Shown: piece after piece, positions 1 through 8,764 of the stretch
Position numbering within the stretch: the stretch's first letter is position 1
Layout: every line of letters begins with the position of its first letter
Assembly: GCA_002841335.1 (NCBI GenBank)
Contig: PHEY01000004.1
Span: forward strand, 248,001 to 312,000
Origin: Actinobacteria bacterium HGW-Actinobacteria-2
GTDB taxonomy: Bacteria > Actinomycetota > Actinomycetes > Propionibacteriales > Propionibacteriaceae
Reading direction: 5' to 3'
Length of the DNA: 64,000 bases
Notes under the pieces: generated by a model
Databases searched by the model: none
What the model saw: the letters and a program-made list of their open reading frames with translations, nothing else
Told to the model about the DNA's origin: nothing
Program-made: the position numbers and the translations under genes

Positions 1-53
1 GCGCATCCGCCCGATTTGCACTGCTGACACCTGCTTGGCCACGGCGTAGACGC

Positions 54-59
54 TAGCAT
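54..59 (+). promoter_or_regulatory. -10 box of glnE, leaderless promoter
   Basis: TAGCAT lies 7 nt before the GTG start of glnE. That spacing puts the transcription start on the start codon itself, and no Shine-Dalgarno sequence is seen. The same arrangement recurs through the window. Confidence 0.6.
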
Positions 60-66
60 CGCCGCT

Positions 67-3027
67 GTGAGTCGCATCGGTAGTCAGCCTGGACGCCTGG
101 CCCGTCTGGGCTTCGCCGATTCCTCGGCAGCCGCAGAGCTGGTGGCCGGCTGGGCGGAACTCGCCCCGGCGCCGGTGATCGACACGATCCTGGCGGAGCT
201 GCAGACCGCGGCCGACCCCGACCTGGCACTGACCGGGATGGATCGGTTGGTGCGCGCCCGCCCGGAACTGTTCGGCGCGCTGGTCTCCGACAACGACCTG
301 ATGAACCGGCTGGTCGCCGTCCTGGGCGCCAGCGCTGCGCTCAACCAGCATCTCGGCATTCACCCCGGCGAAGTGGACGTCCTGGCCGGGTCGGTGGAAC
401 GGCGCGACCTGCCAGCACTGCGCGACGAGCTGATGGCCGCGATCGGAGCCGAAGGAGATCCGGCCAACCCGGTGGCCGATCCGAGTCGATCCGACGATCT
501 GCGGCGGGCCTATCGTCGAGCCCTGCTGCGGATCGCAGCCCGCGACCTGACCGCGGACGATCCGCTGGTCGTCCTGCCTGAGGTCGCTGCTGAGTTGGCC
601 GACCTGGCCGACGCCACCGTGGAAGCTGCGCTGGCGCTGGCTCGCGGCGAGGTGCCGGACTGGCCGCTGGCACGGCTGGGCGTCATCGCCTTGGGTAAGA
701 CCGGCGCCGGGGAGTTGAACTATGTCTCCGACGTGGACGTGCTCTATGTCGGTGAACCGGCCCTCGACGACCAGGGCGCTCCGGTCTGTGATGCGTCCAC
801 CGCGCTGCAGGTGGCCACCAAGCTGGCCGGTGCCCTGAGCCGAATCTGTTCGGCCCACACCGCCGCCGGCACCATCTGGCAGATCGACGCCGCGCTGCGC
901 CCCGAGGGCAAGGCCGGAGCACTGGTGCGCACGCTGGTCTCCCACCAGGCGTACTACGAGAAGTGGGCGAAGAACTGGGAGTTCCAGGCCATGCTCAAGG
1001 CCCGGCCGATGGCCGGCGACCGGGAGTTGGCCGACGCGTTCGTCGAGCTGGTCTGGCCGATGGTGTGGCGGGTGGCCGACAACGACCAGTTCGTCTCCGA
1101 GACCCAAGCCATGCGGCTGCGGGTGATCTCTCTGCTGCCCAGCCGTGAGGCCAACCACGAGATCAAACTCGGTGCCGGTGGCCTGCGGGACGTCGAGTTC
1201 AGCGTGCAGTTGCTGCAGCTGGTCCATGGTCGCGCCGACGAACGGCTCCGGTTGCGCGGCACCTTCGCCGCGCTGACCGCGCTGGTCGACTACGGCTACG
1301 TCGGACGGGCGGACGGCTACGACCTGGGCACCGCCTACCGGCTGCAGCGGTTGCTGGAGCATCGCATTCAGCTGTACCGGCTCCGCCGAACCCACCTGAT
1401 GCCCGCCGACGAGGTCAGCCAGCGCTGGTTGGCCCGCAGCATCGGCCTGGCCGAGACCGATGAACTGATGCACCTGTGGCGGGCGACCACCCGCAAGGTG
1501 CTGCGGCTGCATCAACGGCTGTTCTACTCCCCGGTGCTGGCCGCTGTGGCCCGGATTCCTTCGGCCGAGGTGGCGTTGACCAACGAGGCCGCCGAGACCC
1601 GGCTGCGTGCGTTGGGCTACGGCGATGCCAAGGCTGCCCTGCGGCACATCGAGGCGTTGAGTGCCGGGATGAGTCGCTCGGCGGAGATCCAGCGGCAGAT
1701 CCTGCCGGCCATGCTGACCTGGTTCACCGCCGGCCCGAACCCCGATCACGGCCTGCTGGCCTTCCGGCAGGTGTCCGAGGCGCTGGGCTCCACGCCGTGG
1801 TACCTGCGCACCCTGCGCGACGGGGATGCGATGGCCGAACACCTGGCCCGCATCCTGTCCTCGTCCCGCTATGCGGTCGACCTGCTGCTGCGCGCGCCCA
1901 AGAACGCGTCCCTGCTGGGCGATGGTGAGGGCCTGGCCCCGCGTTCGGCCGACGACATCGCCGCCGAGATGCGGACGGCGGCGCGCCGCTACGAGAACCC
2001 CGACGAGGCAGTGGCCTCGATCCGCGCGTCGCGGCGCAACGAGTTGCTGCGGCTGGCGATGGCCGACCTGCTCGGCCAGATCGAGGTGGTCGACCTCGGC
2101 GCGGCACTGAGTGCGGTCACCTCGGCCACCATCGACGCCGCGCTGGAGGTGGCCTGCCGGGGGTTGTCGCTGCCGCCGCTGTCGGTCATCGCCCTGGGGC
2201 GCTGGGGCGGGGCCGAGCTGTCCTACGGTTCGGACGCCGACGCGATGTTCGTCCTGGCCGATGCCGACGATCCCGAAGCCACCGCGAATGCCACCACCGC
2301 GATCAGCCGACTGCGGGCGTTGCTGGCCAAGCCGGGTGCTGATCCGGCCCTGGAGATCGACATCGACCTGCGTCCCGAGGGCAAGCAGGGCGCGATCGTG
2401 CGCAGCCTGGCGTCCTACCGGGCCTACTACCAGCGGTGGTCTTCGACCTGGGAGTCCCAAGCGCTGCTTCGGGCCGGGGCCGGCGCCGGCGATCCTGCGG
2501 TGGCCGCTGAACTGATGACCATCATCGATCCGATCCGCTACCCGGCCGATGGCTTGACCACGTCCCAGGTGCACGAGATCCGCAAGCTGAAGGGCCGGAT
2601 GGAAGCCGAACGGGCACCGCGCAGCGGTGACGCGGCTCGCAACGTGAAGCTCGGTCCCGGCGGGCTCAGCGATGTCGAGTGGGTGGTGCAGCTGATGCAG
2701 TTGCAGCACGGTGCTCGGCTGCGGGGCCTGCGCACCACGTCCACGCTGTGGGCGTTGGAGGAGGCCGCGGCCAGTGACCTGTTGACCGCCGACGAGGCGC
2801 AAGTTCTCACCCAGGCATGGACGATGTCCAGCCGCATTCGCAATGCGGTGATGCTGCTGCGAGGCCGCGCCAGCGACAACCTTCCCACCGACGTCCGCGA
2901 CCTGTCTGCGGTGGCGCAGATCCTCGGCTACGCCAAGGGAGAGTCCTCGCTGATGGTCGAGGAGCAGCGTCGCCGGGCCCGCCTGGCTCGCCAGGTGATG
3001 GATCGCACCTTCTGGGGCGAGGACTGA
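67..3027 (+). CDS. glnE: Bifunctional glutamine synthetase adenylyltransferase / adenylyl-removing enzyme
   Basis: This 986-residue protein adenylylates glutamine synthetase under nitrogen excess and removes AMP under limitation. It has the two nucleotidyltransferase domains of GlnE. The N-terminal copy carries GELNYVSDVD near residues 214-223 and the C-terminal copy AELSYGSDAD near 716-725; each supplies the paired Asp residues that bind metal. Each is followed by a helical GlnD-like region (GLRDVEFSVQ, GLSDVEWVVQ). Length matches the actinobacterial family. GTG at 67 is chosen because a TAGCAT -10 box sits 7 nt upstream. Its substrate GlnA, with the modifiable Tyr, is encoded at 14876-16297. 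Function is assigned from family knowledge. Confidence 0.96.
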   Translation: MSRIGSQPGRLARLGFADSSAAAELVAGWAELAPAPVIDTILAELQTAADPDLALTGMDRLVRARPELFGALVSDNDLMNRLVAVLGASAALNQHLGIHPGEVDVLAGSVERRDLPALRDELMAAIGAEGDPANPVADPSRSDDLRRAYRRALLRIAARDLTADDPLVVLPEVAAELADLADATVEAALALARGEVPDWPLARLGVIALGKTGAGELNYVSDVDVLYVGEPALDDQGAPVCDASTALQVATKLAGALSRICSAHTAAGTIWQIDAALRPEGKAGALVRTLVSHQAYYEKWAKNWEFQAMLKARPMAGDRELADAFVELVWPMVWRVADNDQFVSETQAMRLRVISLLPSREANHEIKLGAGGLRDVEFSVQLLQLVHGRADERLRLRGTFAALTALVDYGYVGRADGYDLGTAYRLQRLLEHRIQLYRLRRTHLMPADEVSQRWLARSIGLAETDELMHLWRATTRKVLRLHQRLFYSPVLAAVARIPSAEVALTNEAAETRLRALGYGDAKAALRHIEALSAGMSRSAEIQRQILPAMLTWFTAGPNPDHGLLAFRQVSEALGSTPWYLRTLRDGDAMAEHLARILSSSRYAVDLLLRAPKNASLLGDGEGLAPRSADDIAAEMRTAARRYENPDEAVASIRASRRNELLRLAMADLLGQIEVVDLGAALSAVTSATIDAALEVACRGLSLPPLSVIALGRWGGAELSYGSDADAMFVLADADDPEATANATTAISRLRALLAKPGADPALEIDIDLRPEGKQGAIVRSLASYRAYYQRWSSTWESQALLRAGAGAGDPAVAAELMTIIDPIRYPADGLTTSQVHEIRKLKGRMEAERAPRSGDAARNVKLGPGGLSDVEWVVQLMQLQHGARLRGLRTTSTLWALEEAAASDLLTADEAQVLTQAWTMSSRIRNAVMLLRGRASDNLPTDVRDLSAVAQILGYAKGESSLMVEEQRRRARLARQVMDRTFWGED

Positions 3028-3042
3028 TCGCTCGCGGTCGGA

Positions 3043-3075
3043 GGCTTCGACACGCGGCTTCGCCGCTGCTCAACC
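3043..3075. repeat. Dispersed intergenic palindromic repeat, copy 1
   Basis: A short element running TTCGACACGCGG, a GCGGC-TTC-GCCGC hairpin, then GCTCAACC. Related elements lie at 14731-14767, 61197-61236 and 61285-61323, always between genes. Here it separates the convergent glnE and GH65 genes and could serve as a bidirectional terminator. Confidence 0.5.
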
Positions 3076-3088
3076 GGCGGTGGGGCGT

Positions 3089-5557
3089 CTACTCCAGCGG
3101 GTCGGACGGGAGGCCGATGGTCACCTCGTCGGGGTGGGCCGGACGCCCGTGCACCAGCGGCACGAAGCCGGTGAGGGTGGGTAACCGCAGCCCCTGCCCG
3201 AACAGCGGGACCGGCACCGGATCCTCCCCGGTGATCTCGATGTCCTGACCGCGCACACTGACCACGCCACCGGGACCGTCCTCCAGAGTGAAGGTGATCC
3301 GGTCAGGGGTGAGCTCGGCGCGAATCCGCGAGCCTTGCACCATGAACGCGAACCGCAGCCTCGACCAGCCGTCCGGCAGGCGCGGGTCGAAGGTGATCTC
3401 GCCGCTGTAGTCACGCATGCCGGCGAAGCCGTAGACCAGCGCGTTCCACACCCCGCCGGCCGACGCGATGTGCACCCCGTCCCCGGTGTTGTGGTGCAGA
3501 TCGGCCAGGTCGACGAAGACGCCCTCCATGAACGACTCCAGAGCGCGGTCCTGGTAGCCGACCTCGGCGGCGATGATCGACTGCACCACCGCTGACAAGG
3601 TGGAGTCTCCGGTGGTGATCGGCTCGTAGTACTCGTAGTCGGCGCGCTTCTCCTCAGTGGTGAAACTGTCGCCGGCCAGGAAGAGTGCCAGAATCGCGTC
3701 GGCCTGCTTCAGCACCTGGAAGCGGTAGATCACCAGCGGGTGGTAGTGCAGCAGCAGCGGCAGCTTCTCCGGCGGGGTGTTGGCCAGGTCCCACACCTCG
3801 CGCTTGAGGAAGTCCTCGTCCTGGGGATGGACGCCGAACCAATCGCTGTAAGGGATCGTCATAGCGGTGGCGGCTTCCTGCCAGCCGAACACCTCGTTGT
3901 CGGTGATGCCGAGCGCGTGGGTGACGTCGAGGTGTTTGCCGGGGTCGGTCTCGGCCAGCGACAACACCGCCTGCGCGGCGCGCATCAGGTTCATTCGGGC
4001 CATCAGGTTGGTGTACAGGTTGTTGTTCACCACTGCGGAGTACTCGTCCGGACCGGTCACCGAATGGATGTGGAAGCTGCGTTCCGGTCCGCGGAAGAAG
4101 CCCATGTCGTACCAGAGCCGAGCGGTCTCGACCAGGACGGGCAAGGCCTCGGTGATCAGGAAGTTGTGGTCGGCCGAGACATCGGCGTACTTGCACATGG
4201 CGAAGGCGATGTCGGCATCGATGTGGTACTGGGCGGTGCCGGCGGCATAGTAGGCGCTGGCCTCCTCGCCGTTGATCGTCCGCCACGGGAACAACGCGCC
4301 CCGCTGGCTCATCGCCTGCGCGCGACGCCGGGCTGCGTCGAGCATGTTGATCCGGAACCGCAGGACGCGGCGGGCCAGGGCTGGGTTGGTGTGGGCCAGA
4401 TAGGGCACCAGGTAGACCTCGGTGTCCCAGAAGTAGTGGCCTTCGTACCCAGCGCCGGTGACTCCCTTGACGCCCACCCCGCGGCCGTCGGTGCGTCCGG
4501 TGGCTTGGGCGAGCTCGAACAGGCACCAACGCAACGCCTGCTGAAGGGCCGGGTTGCCGTCCAACTGGATGTCTGCGTTGGCCCAATAGGCGGCCAACCA
4601 GTCGCGTTGCTCCTCGACCAGCACCTCGCGTCCGACCTGGCGGGCATCCTCCAGCGTGATCTGACACATCCCGGCGAGGCTGTCGATGTCGGCAGTGGCC
4701 GGACCGTCGGTGTAGGCCAGCCATTTGACCACCTGCACCGGCTCGCCGGCGCGGGCCTGGACGCGATAGGTGCGCCGACCCAGATCGCTGTTCATCCGGG
4801 ACTCCACCGACACCGGGTTATGGGTGAACAACTCGTGATCGACGCAGACGGCCAGGCTGAGTCCGGAGTTGGCCGTGCGGTAGCCGAAGAACATCCGGCC
4901 CTGCTCCTCGTACTGCAGCTGCGACAGCAGCACGCGGCTCTCGAACGACGCGGCCTTGCGCGGGTCGAAGCCGACCGGTTTGGAGCCCGGTTCGGGGGCT
5001 TCGTCCTGGCGGTTGCGGACCTCGGAGGTGATCACCACGTCGGCGTCGGCGTCCAGGACGGTCACCGCGAAGGTCAGCACGGCCAGGTTGCGACGAGTGA
5101 AGGAGACCATCCGGGTGGACTGGACGGCGACCCGCTTGCCGCTCTCGGTGATCCAGATCAGGTCCCGATGCAGGATGCCGTCGCGGAAGTCCAAGCTGCG
5201 GTGGAACGACTCCAAAGTGGCGCTGCTCAGCTGGAGGGTCTCGCCGTCCACGCTGAGGGAGATGGTCTTGGCGTCGGGCACGTTGACGATCGTCTGGCCG
5301 GTCTTGGCGAAGCCGAAGGCCTCCTCGGCGTGCCGGATCCGCCAGGTCTCATGGAAGCCGTTGACGAAGGTTCCATGGGCGTAGGCGTCCCCGTCACCCT
5401 CCTCGTGATTGCCGCGTAGGCCGAGGTAGCCGTTACCCACGGCGAAGACGGTCTCGCGGGCGCCCAGGCCGATGGTGTCATAGCGGGTCTCGGCGATGCC
5501 CCACTCCTGGATCGGGAAGCGAGTGCGATCCACCGGGTCGGTCTGTGGTGCCCTCAT
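3089..5557 (-). CDS. Glycoside hydrolase family 65 disaccharide phosphorylase
   Basis: The 822-residue enzyme belongs to GH65, whose members phosphorolyse maltose, trehalose, kojibiose or nigerose to beta-glucose 1-phosphate and glucose. The order is an N-terminal beta-sandwich, an (alpha/alpha)6 barrel and a short C-terminal beta domain. TGPDEYSAVVNNN carries the predicted general acid Glu505, and HYHPLVIYRFQVLKQAD holds the phosphate-pocket region. No signal peptide is seen, so it acts in the cytoplasm. The start overlaps the stop of the HAD phosphoglucomutase gene by 4 nt, which implies coupled translation. That partner converts beta-glucose 1-phosphate to glucose 6-phosphate. The exact disaccharide cannot be read here. 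Confidence 0.9.
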   Translation of the reverse strand: MRAPQTDPVDRTRFPIQEWGIAETRYDTIGLGARETVFAVGNGYLGLRGNHEEGDGDAYAHGTFVNGFHETWRIRHAEEAFGFAKTGQTIVNVPDAKTISLSVDGETLQLSSATLESFHRSLDFRDGILHRDLIWITESGKRVAVQSTRMVSFTRRNLAVLTFAVTVLDADADVVITSEVRNRQDEAPEPGSKPVGFDPRKAASFESRVLLSQLQYEEQGRMFFGYRTANSGLSLAVCVDHELFTHNPVSVESRMNSDLGRRTYRVQARAGEPVQVVKWLAYTDGPATADIDSLAGMCQITLEDARQVGREVLVEEQRDWLAAYWANADIQLDGNPALQQALRWCLFELAQATGRTDGRGVGVKGVTGAGYEGHYFWDTEVYLVPYLAHTNPALARRVLRFRINMLDAARRRAQAMSQRGALFPWRTINGEEASAYYAAGTAQYHIDADIAFAMCKYADVSADHNFLITEALPVLVETARLWYDMGFFRGPERSFHIHSVTGPDEYSAVVNNNLYTNLMARMNLMRAAQAVLSLAETDPGKHLDVTHALGITDNEVFGWQEAATAMTIPYSDWFGVHPQDEDFLKREVWDLANTPPEKLPLLLHYHPLVIYRFQVLKQADAILALFLAGDSFTTEEKRADYEYYEPITTGDSTLSAVVQSIIAAEVGYQDRALESFMEGVFVDLADLHHNTGDGVHIASAGGVWNALVYGFAGMRDYSGEITFDPRLPDGWSRLRFAFMVQGSRIRAELTPDRITFTLEDGPGGVVSVRGQDIEITGEDPVPVPLFGQGLRLPTLTGFVPLVHGRPAHPDEVTIGLPSDPLE

Positions 5558-6279
5558 GGCAGCAGCTCGTCGAGGTCGGCGACCACCACGTCGGCACCGG
5601 CGGCGACCAGTTCGTCAGCGCCGACGCCCCGGTCCACGCCGACGACGTGAGCGAACGCGCCACGATGACCGGCCTCGACCCCACTGATCGCGTCCTCGAA
5701 CACCGCCGCGGCCGCGGCCGGAACGCCGAGCAGCTTGGCCGCGTGCAGATAGGTGTCCGGGGCCGGCTTGCCGGGCAGGTGGTCGGCGATGGCCCGCTGA
5801 CCGTCGACGAGCACCTCGAAGCGATCGCGCAGTCCGGCGGCGCGCAGCACCGCATCGGCGTTGGCCGAGGAGGACACCACCGCGAGCTTGATCGGGGTCG
5901 TGGCCAGATAGTCCAACAGTCGCAGCGAGCCGGGGTAGGGGGAGACCCCTTCGGTGCGCAGCACCTCGGTGAAGGTGAGATTCTTGCGATTGCCCAGACC
6001 GCACACTGATTCGACCTCGGCAGCATCGGACGGGTCGCCCTCGGGCAGCACGATGCCGCGCGAGGCCAGGAAGTCGCGCACGCCGTCGTAGCGCGGCTTG
6101 CCGTCGACGTAGGTGAAGTAGTCGTCGTCGGAGTAGGCCGGCAACCCTCGCGTGGTGAGGAACTCGTTGAACATCTTCGACCAGGCGCGGCGATGCACCT
6201 CGGCGGTAGGAGTGAGGACCCCGTCCAGGTCGAAGAGGGCGGCCTCGATGCCGGCCCACAGGTTCGTTGTAAAGCTCAC
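5554..6279 (-). CDS. pgmB: Beta-phosphoglucomutase family HAD hydrolase
   Basis: This 241-residue HAD-superfamily protein has FDLDGVLTPT near its N-terminus, where the first Asp is the phosphorylated nucleophile and the second the acid/base. It also has VSSSANAD (motif II) and VFEDAISGVEAG (motif IV). Beta-phosphoglucomutase turns beta-glucose 1-phosphate into glucose 6-phosphate. It is the first gene of a two-gene operon with GH65 (ATGA overlap), the classic inverting-phosphorylase pairing. The GTG start is supported by a TAGCAT box 6 nt upstream. The symbol follows the neighbourhood; a general sugar phosphatase is the alternative. Confidence 0.85.
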   Translation of the reverse strand: MSFTTNLWAGIEAALFDLDGVLTPTAEVHRRAWSKMFNEFLTTRGLPAYSDDDYFTYVDGKPRYDGVRDFLASRGIVLPEGDPSDAAEVESVCGLGNRKNLTFTEVLRTEGVSPYPGSLRLLDYLATTPIKLAVVSSSANADAVLRAAGLRDRFEVLVDGQRAIADHLPGKPAPDTYLHAAKLLGVPAAAAAVFEDAISGVEAGHRGAFAHVVGVDRGVGADELVAAGADVVVADLDELLP

Positions 6280-6285
6280 TAGAGA

Positions 6286-6291
6286 ATGCTA
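6286..6291 (-). promoter_or_regulatory. -10 box of the pgmB-GH65 operon, leaderless
   Basis: TAGCAT on the minus strand lies 6 nt before the GTG start at 6279. It is back-to-back with the dprE1 promoter, giving a compact divergent control region of about 70 bp. Confidence 0.6.
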
Positions 6292-6333
6292 GGGCTCCGG
6301 TTGGTCGAGACGCGTGCAATCAAGCGGTCGCGC

Positions 6334-6339
6334 TAGGCT
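6334..6339 (+). promoter_or_regulatory. -10 box of dprE1, probably leaderless
   Basis: TAGGCT lies 9 nt before the ATG at 6349. No ribosome-binding site is seen between them. Confidence 0.5.
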
Positions 6340-6348
6340 TGTCGTCTG

Positions 6349-7782
6349 ATGACTTCTGCTAACAGCGCCGACCTGCCAACCGTCACCGCCAGTCTCACCG
6401 GCTGGGGTCGGACGGCCCCCACCTCGGCTCAGGTGTTGTCCACTCCCGATGTGGATGTGATCGCTCAGGCGGTCACCGCGGTGGCCTCGGCCACAGCTGA
6501 TTCCCCGTCCCATCTGCGTCGCGGAATCGTGGCGCGGGGACTGGGCCGTTCCTATGGTGATGTCGCCCAGAACGCCGGCGGCCTGGTGATCGACATGACC
6601 CCGCTGGACACGATCCACGCCATCGATCCGACCACCGCGACCGTCGATGTCGACGCCGGGGTGAGCCTGGACACTCTGATGCGCGCGGCGCTGCCGTACG
6701 GACTGTGGGTGGCGGTGCTCCCAGGCACCCGGCAGGTGACCGTCGGCGGCGCGATCGCCAACGACGTCCACGGCAAGAACCACCACAGCGCCGGCTCTTT
6801 CGGTGATCACGTCGCCTCGATGCAGCTGCTGGTGGCCGATGGTCGAGTGCTCACGCTGACCCCAGAGGGCTCCAGCGACGACCCCGACGCCAGCATCTTC
6901 TGGGCCACCGTCGGCGGAGTCGGCCTGACCGGCATCATCCTGCGGGCGACCTTGAAGATGACCCGCACCGAGACCGCCTACTTCATCGCCGATGGTGTGG
7001 TCACCCACACCCTCGACCAGACCATCGTGGCTCATTCGGACGGCTCGGAGGCGAACTACACCTACTCCAGCGCCTGGTTCGACGCGATCAGCCCGGCTCC
7101 CAAGCTCGGCCGGGCGGCGATCTCCCGGGGCTCGTTGGCCACGCTGGACGAGCTGTACGAGTACGCGCCGAAGCTGGCCACCGATCCGCTGGCCTTCCAC
7201 GCCAAGCCGTTCTTCGAACTGCCGGACGTGTTCCCCAACGGGCTGGCCAACAAGTTCACCTTCTCCGCTCTCGGCGGGGTCTGGTACGCCAAGAGCGGCA
7301 ACTACCGGCACAAGGTGCAGTCGCTGACCGGCTTCTACCACCCACTCGACATGTTCGACGAGTGGAACCGGGCCTACGGCTCCCACGGCTTCCTGCAGTA
7401 CCAGTTCGTGGTGCCGCCGAGCGCGATCGATGAGTTCAAGCGGCTGATCCGCGACATCCAGTCCTCGGGCCACTACTCGTTCTTGAACGTGTTCAAGCTG
7501 TTCGGCGAGGGCAACGCGGCGCCGCTGAGCTACCCGATGGCCGGCTGGAACGTGTGCGTCGACTTCCCGATCAAGGCCGGCCTGCACGAGTTCCTGGCCG
7601 GGCTGGACGCCCGCGTCCTGGAGTTCGGCGGCCGGCTGTACACCGCCAAGGACTCCCGCACCACCGCGGCCAGCTTCCACGCGATGTACCCCGAGATCGA
7701 CTCCTGGATGGCGACCCGCCGCCGGATCGACCCGGACGGCGTGTTCGTTTCCGATCTCGCCCGCCGCCTCGAACTCGTCTAG
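6349..7782 (+). CDS. dprE1: Decaprenylphosphoryl-beta-D-ribose 2'-oxidase
   Basis: This 477-residue FAD enzyme oxidises decaprenyl-phosphoryl ribose to the 2-keto intermediate, the first half of the epimerisation that makes the arabinose donor for cell-wall arabinan. The N-terminal FAD-binding PCMH domain contains GRSYGD and [14 protein letters not shown]. The C-terminal ALO-like domain ends in the family pattern [11 protein letters not shown] and FHAMYP. Cys403 in [10 protein letters not shown] aligns, from memory of the family, with the residue attacked by benzothiazinones in mycobacterial DprE1. The gene is followed 14 nt later by dprE2, its partner reductase. Confidence 0.95.
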   Translation: MTSANSADLPTVTASLTGWGRTAPTSAQVLSTPDVDVIAQAVTAVASATADSPSHLRRGIVARGLGRSYGDVAQNAGGLVIDMTPLDTIHAIDPTTATVDVDAGVSLDTLMRAALPYGLWVAVLPGTRQVTVGGAIANDVHGKNHHSAGSFGDHVASMQLLVADGRVLTLTPEGSSDDPDASIFWATVGGVGLTGIILRATLKMTRTETAYFIADGVVTHTLDQTIVAHSDGSEANYTYSSAWFDAISPAPKLGRAAISRGSLATLDELYEYAPKLATDPLAFHAKPFFELPDVFPNGLANKFTFSALGGVWYAKSGNYRHKVQSLTGFYHPLDMFDEWNRAYGSHGFLQYQFVVPPSAIDEFKRLIRDIQSSGHYSFLNVFKLFGEGNAAPLSYPMAGWNVCVDFPIKAGLHEFLAGLDARVLEFGGRLYTAKDSRTTAASFHAMYPEIDSWMATRRRIDPDGVFVSDLARRLELV

Positions 7783-7796
7783 CTAGGAGATTCACA

Positions 7797-8555
7797 GTGA
7801 TCGACGCCACCGGCAACCCGCAGACGATCTTGCTGCTCGGCGGGACGTCCGAGATCGGCTTGGCCATCGTGAAGGAGTACCTGGCCAAACAGCCCCTGCG
7901 GGTGATCCTCGGTGTTCAGCCCGGCGATGAGCTGGCCGGGGACACCGAGACCGTGCTGAAGGCTGCCGGAGCAGAGGTTCACGCCATCGAGTTCGACGCC
8001 ACCGCGTTCGACACCCATCCGGCGGTGATCGACTCGGCGTGGTTGATCGCCGATGTCGACGTGGCCATCGTCGCGTTCGGCATGCTGGGCGATGCCGAGC
8101 AGCTGTGGCAGGACCAGGCCAAGGCGGTGCTGGCCGCGAACGTCAACTACACCGGCGGGGTCAGCGTGGGCGTCCTGCTCGGTCAGAAGATGAAGGCACA
8201 GGGCTACGGCCAGATCATCGTGATGAGCTCGGTGGCCGGCGAGAAGGTGCGTCGCTCGAACTTCGTCTACGGCTCCACCAAAGCCGGACTGGACGGCTTC
8301 TACCGACTGCTGGGCGAGGCGCTGGCGCCGTTCGGGCCGAAGGTGCTGGTGGTACGCCCCGGCCAGGTTCGCACCCGGATGTCGGCGCATGTGAAGGAAG
8401 CCCCGCTCACCGTCGACAAGGAGCAGCTGGCCGCGCAGGTGGTCGACGCCGCCCGCAAGGGCCAGAAGCTGATCTGGGTGCCGGCGCAGTTCAAGCTGGT
8501 CATGTGGGTGTTGAAGCACATCCCGGACCCGATCTTCCGGTTGCTGCCGCTCTAG
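7797..8555 (+). CDS. dprE2: Decaprenylphosphoryl-D-2-keto-erythropentose reductase
   Basis: This 252-residue SDR reduces the keto product of DprE1 with NAD(P)H to give decaprenyl-phosphoryl arabinose. It shows the Rossmann start [11 protein letters not shown], the active-site Ser in IIVMSSVAG and the YGSTK catalytic motif. The GTG at 7797 is chosen because CTAGGAG lies just upstream and the reading frame before it overlaps dprE1 in another frame. The two genes form an operon, as in other actinobacteria that make arabinan. The product lacks membrane segments but probably works at the membrane with DprE1. Confidence 0.93.
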   Translation: MIDATGNPQTILLLGGTSEIGLAIVKEYLAKQPLRVILGVQPGDELAGDTETVLKAAGAEVHAIEFDATAFDTHPAVIDSAWLIADVDVAIVAFGMLGDAEQLWQDQAKAVLAANVNYTGGVSVGVLLGQKMKAQGYGQIIVMSSVAGEKVRRSNFVYGSTKAGLDGFYRLLGEALAPFGPKVLVVRPGQVRTRMSAHVKEAPLTVDKEQLAAQVVDAARKGQKLIWVPAQFKLVMWVLKHIPDPIFRLLPL

Positions 8556-8672
8556 CCCCACCCGAGCCCGGGCCTTCCGCACGAGCCCGCCGCTCGCCCC
8601 GCCCGCCGTCTGCAACAAAACGCCCCCGCATCGCGAGATCCACGGCGCGTCGCACCTGCTCCGTGCCGATCT

Positions 8673-8690
8673 GGTGCAAATGGTTGCACC
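8673..8690. promoter_or_regulatory. Palindrome upstream of the DUF6421 operon
   Basis: GGTGCAA-ATGG-TTGCACC has perfect 7-bp arms and lies about 75 bp before the ATG at 8765. It could be a regulator site or a hairpin ending dprE2 transcription. The 8556-8764 gap holds nothing else clear; a weak CAGGAT box sits 6 nt before the next start. Confidence 0.35.
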
Positions 8691-8764
8691 GTTGTCCGCT
8701 GGTTGCGGTGACATGCGGCTTTTGCCCAGGTGGCTTTCGGCATAGTGCGTGGCAGGATCGGGCT

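Noticed and set aside
3740-5419. Long open plus-strand frame opposite the GH65 gene
   Set aside because: The GH65 motifs are on the minus strand. The plus frame has no recognisable domain and the typical composition of antisense reading.
6338-6355. GCTTGTCGTCTGATGACT, partly similar to the GntR operator
   Set aside because: Only about 13 of 18 positions match and the arms are not palindromic. It spans the start of dprE1, which has no link to the sugar-acid locus.
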